NCBI GenBank assembly: GCA_943349385.1
Contig: CALQZM010000050.1
Location: 1-5,403, forward strand
Source of the DNA: Candidatus Peribacteria bacterium
GTDB lineage: Bacteria; Patescibacteriota; Gracilibacteria; UBA1369; GCA-2718715
Direction: 5' to 3'
DNA length: 5,403 nucleotides
Shown one piece after another: positions 4,671 to 5,403 of this stretch; the first letter of the stretch is position 1, and every line of letters begins with the position of its first letter. Position numbers and translations under genes: made by a program. The notes below the pieces were generated by a model. The model was given only the letters and a program-made list of their open reading frames with translations. It was not told where the DNA came from and did no database searches.

Positions 4671-5403
4671 CTAAGAAACTGGACCTCTATCAAAGAGACT
4701 TGAAATAGCTGATCGTCGTGGCGCGGCTGTTGGTGTTTCAGTAGGGGGCGTTACAGAAAAATTTGATGGAGTTAAAAACCCAAGGGCTATATATTTTCCT
4801 GGCGAACCTTTAATTTCACCAAATTTAACCATCTTCCCATTTAATTGAATATCAACTGGAGTACCTACAAGTGTAACCTCTTGGCCTCTTCTGTATCTTT
4901 CGCCTGGAATTTCAGTACCGGCTCTATCTCTAACTTTTAAGCTAGATACATTTATTGTAACGTTAAGATCATTTACGCTAACTAGGTGGTCTAGTTCACT
5001 ATCTATATTTTCTATATTTGCTATATTATTTGTATTTCTAACATTTTCAGTTTCTGTTTGTACAGCTGAAGTATTATCAGTAACGGCAGAATTAACAGTA
5101 GCTCTACCGGCACGAGCAACAGCTCTACCAGCAGGAGTAGCAGCTGCAGGAGCATCAAGTGCATCAAGAGTAGCTCTACCAACGTCAACAACAGTTTCAA
5201 TGTGACCAGCAACATCATCAACAGCTTGTTCGTAAGTACCTCTAGCGGCATCAGCAATAGCGTTACCAGCGTCAACGGCAGCATCAACGGCACCAGCGAG
5301 ATCATCAGCCATAACATTACCAGCTTCAATAGCTCTACCACCAGCAACGACAGCACCATCAACAGTAGCTTCAATACCTCTTGAAGTAGCATCAACAGTA
5401 GCA
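4671..5403 (-). CDS. Alanine-rich helical repeat protein with C-terminal SH3-like domain, 5' end outside window
   Basis: The frame is open through the right edge, so the first in-window ATG (5312) is probably internal and the true start lies outside. In the 243 visible residues, about 1-107 are Ala/Val/Gly/Asp-rich and predicted amphipathic helix, with a loose 11-residue register (ATVDATSRGIE then ATVDGAVVAGG) and a recurring G-x-A-[ITV] motif (GGRAI, AGNAI, VGRAT, AGRAV, AGRAT). An Asn/Glu/Thr-rich linker follows (about 108-145). Residues about 147-212 resemble a bacterial SH3 (SH3b) domain: SLKVRDRAGTEIPG, then RRGQEVTLVG, then a closing KYIALGFLTPS. SH3b domains commonly bind peptidoglycan or other proteins at the cell surface. 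A Pro/Thr-rich tail ends the protein. It is probably a surface or envelope protein, but any signal peptide is out of view. The family is not recognised; the SH3-like call rests on pattern only. Confidence 0.8.
   Translation of the reverse strand, partial: ATVDATSRGIEATVDGAVVAGGRAIEAGNVMADDLAGAVDAAVDAGNAIADAARGTYEQAVDDVAGHIETVVDVGRATLDALDAPAAATPAGRAVARAGRATVNSAVTDNTSAVQTETENVRNTNNIANIENIDSELDHLVSVNDLNVTINVSSLKVRDRAGTEIPGERYRRGQEVTLVGTPVDIQLNGKMVKFGEIKGSPGKYIALGFLTPSNFSVTPPTETPTAAPRRSAISSLFDRGPVS
5100..5403 (-). repeat. Degenerate codon-level repeats in the alanine-rich coding region
   Basis: The helical part of the gene is built from a few codons ending in T (GCT, GTT, GAT, GGT, ACT). A 13-bp direct repeat, CATCAACAGTAGC on the plus strand, occurs at 5357-5369 and 5390-5402, exactly 33 bp (11 codons) apart. 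The 10-mer AGCTCTACCA (coding G-R-A in reverse) occurs at 5121-5130, 5172-5181 and 5331-5340, with a one-base variant at 5100-5109, all in the same codon frame. This suggests growth by internal duplication. The array continues past the window edge. Confidence 0.6.

Noticed and set aside
5310..5312. ATG at 5312 as the start of the alanine-rich protein
   Set aside because: The same repeat pattern and open frame continue upstream to the window edge, and no promoter is visible before it, so it is most likely an internal Met.
5202..5384. Ser/Asn-rich plus-strand ORF of 60 codons
   Set aside because: Antisense shadow of the same codon repeats, with no promoter and no independent protein features.
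5021..5395. Leucine-rich minus-strand ORF of 124 codons in another frame
   Set aside because: It is the shifted frame of the GCT/GTT/GAT codon repeats of the alanine-rich gene. The composition (almost only Leu, Met, Val) is an artefact, and the alanine-rich frame has a recognisable C-terminal domain and continues to a terminator.
1..5403. CRISPR arrays, tRNA or rRNA genes, insertion sequences
   Set aside because: No regular repeat-spacer pattern, no tRNA cloverleaf or rRNA-like stretch in the gaps, and no transposase or terminal inverted repeats were seen.

Overview
The window is an AT-rich bacterial stretch in which every gene I can support lies on the minus strand, so transcription runs from high to low coordinates. 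In that order it holds: the 3' part of an alanine-rich repeat protein ending in an SH3-like domain (5403-4671); a hairpin terminator (4615-4648); a two-gene unit of a YugP-type membrane zinc metallopeptidase (4550-3867) and an IscS/NifS-type cysteine desulfurase (3861-2743); a short intergenic regulatory region; a compact type II toxin-antitoxin operon with a ribbon-helix-helix antitoxin (2609-2385), a MazF/PemK-like toxin (2381-2037) and a third small overlapping ORF (2047-1859); and a class A penicillin-binding protein (1740 to 1) whose C-terminus lies beyond the window.

The organism is a peptidoglycan-making bacterium using the standard code, as UGA is never needed as a sense codon. The low GC, the lack of a Shine-Dalgarno sequence before all six visible starts, short 5' leaders, and an extra ~50-residue segment in the PBP between the transglycosylase and transpeptidase domains together suggest a Candidate Phyla Radiation (Patescibacteria) genome. 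That assignment is an inference from style and family resemblance and cannot be proven from this window.

Three minus-strand sigma70-type promoters can be read, before yugP, before the antitoxin and before the PBP. All have a 16-bp spacer and a TATAAT/TATACT -10 box, and two carry an extended TGn. The yugP-iscS pair (5-nt gap) should form one transcript. The toxin-antitoxin genes have their own strong promoter, and upstream of it lie two related 13-bp palindromes of the form GTAAYA-C-TRTTAC, centred 23 bp apart, which look like a tandem operator. The PBP has its own promoter with a leader of only about 15 nt.

Most of the window is housekeeping. The less ordinary parts are the alanine-rich/SH3b protein with codon-level repeats, the third ORF of the toxin-antitoxin operon, the tandem palindromes, and the uniform absence of Shine-Dalgarno sequences.
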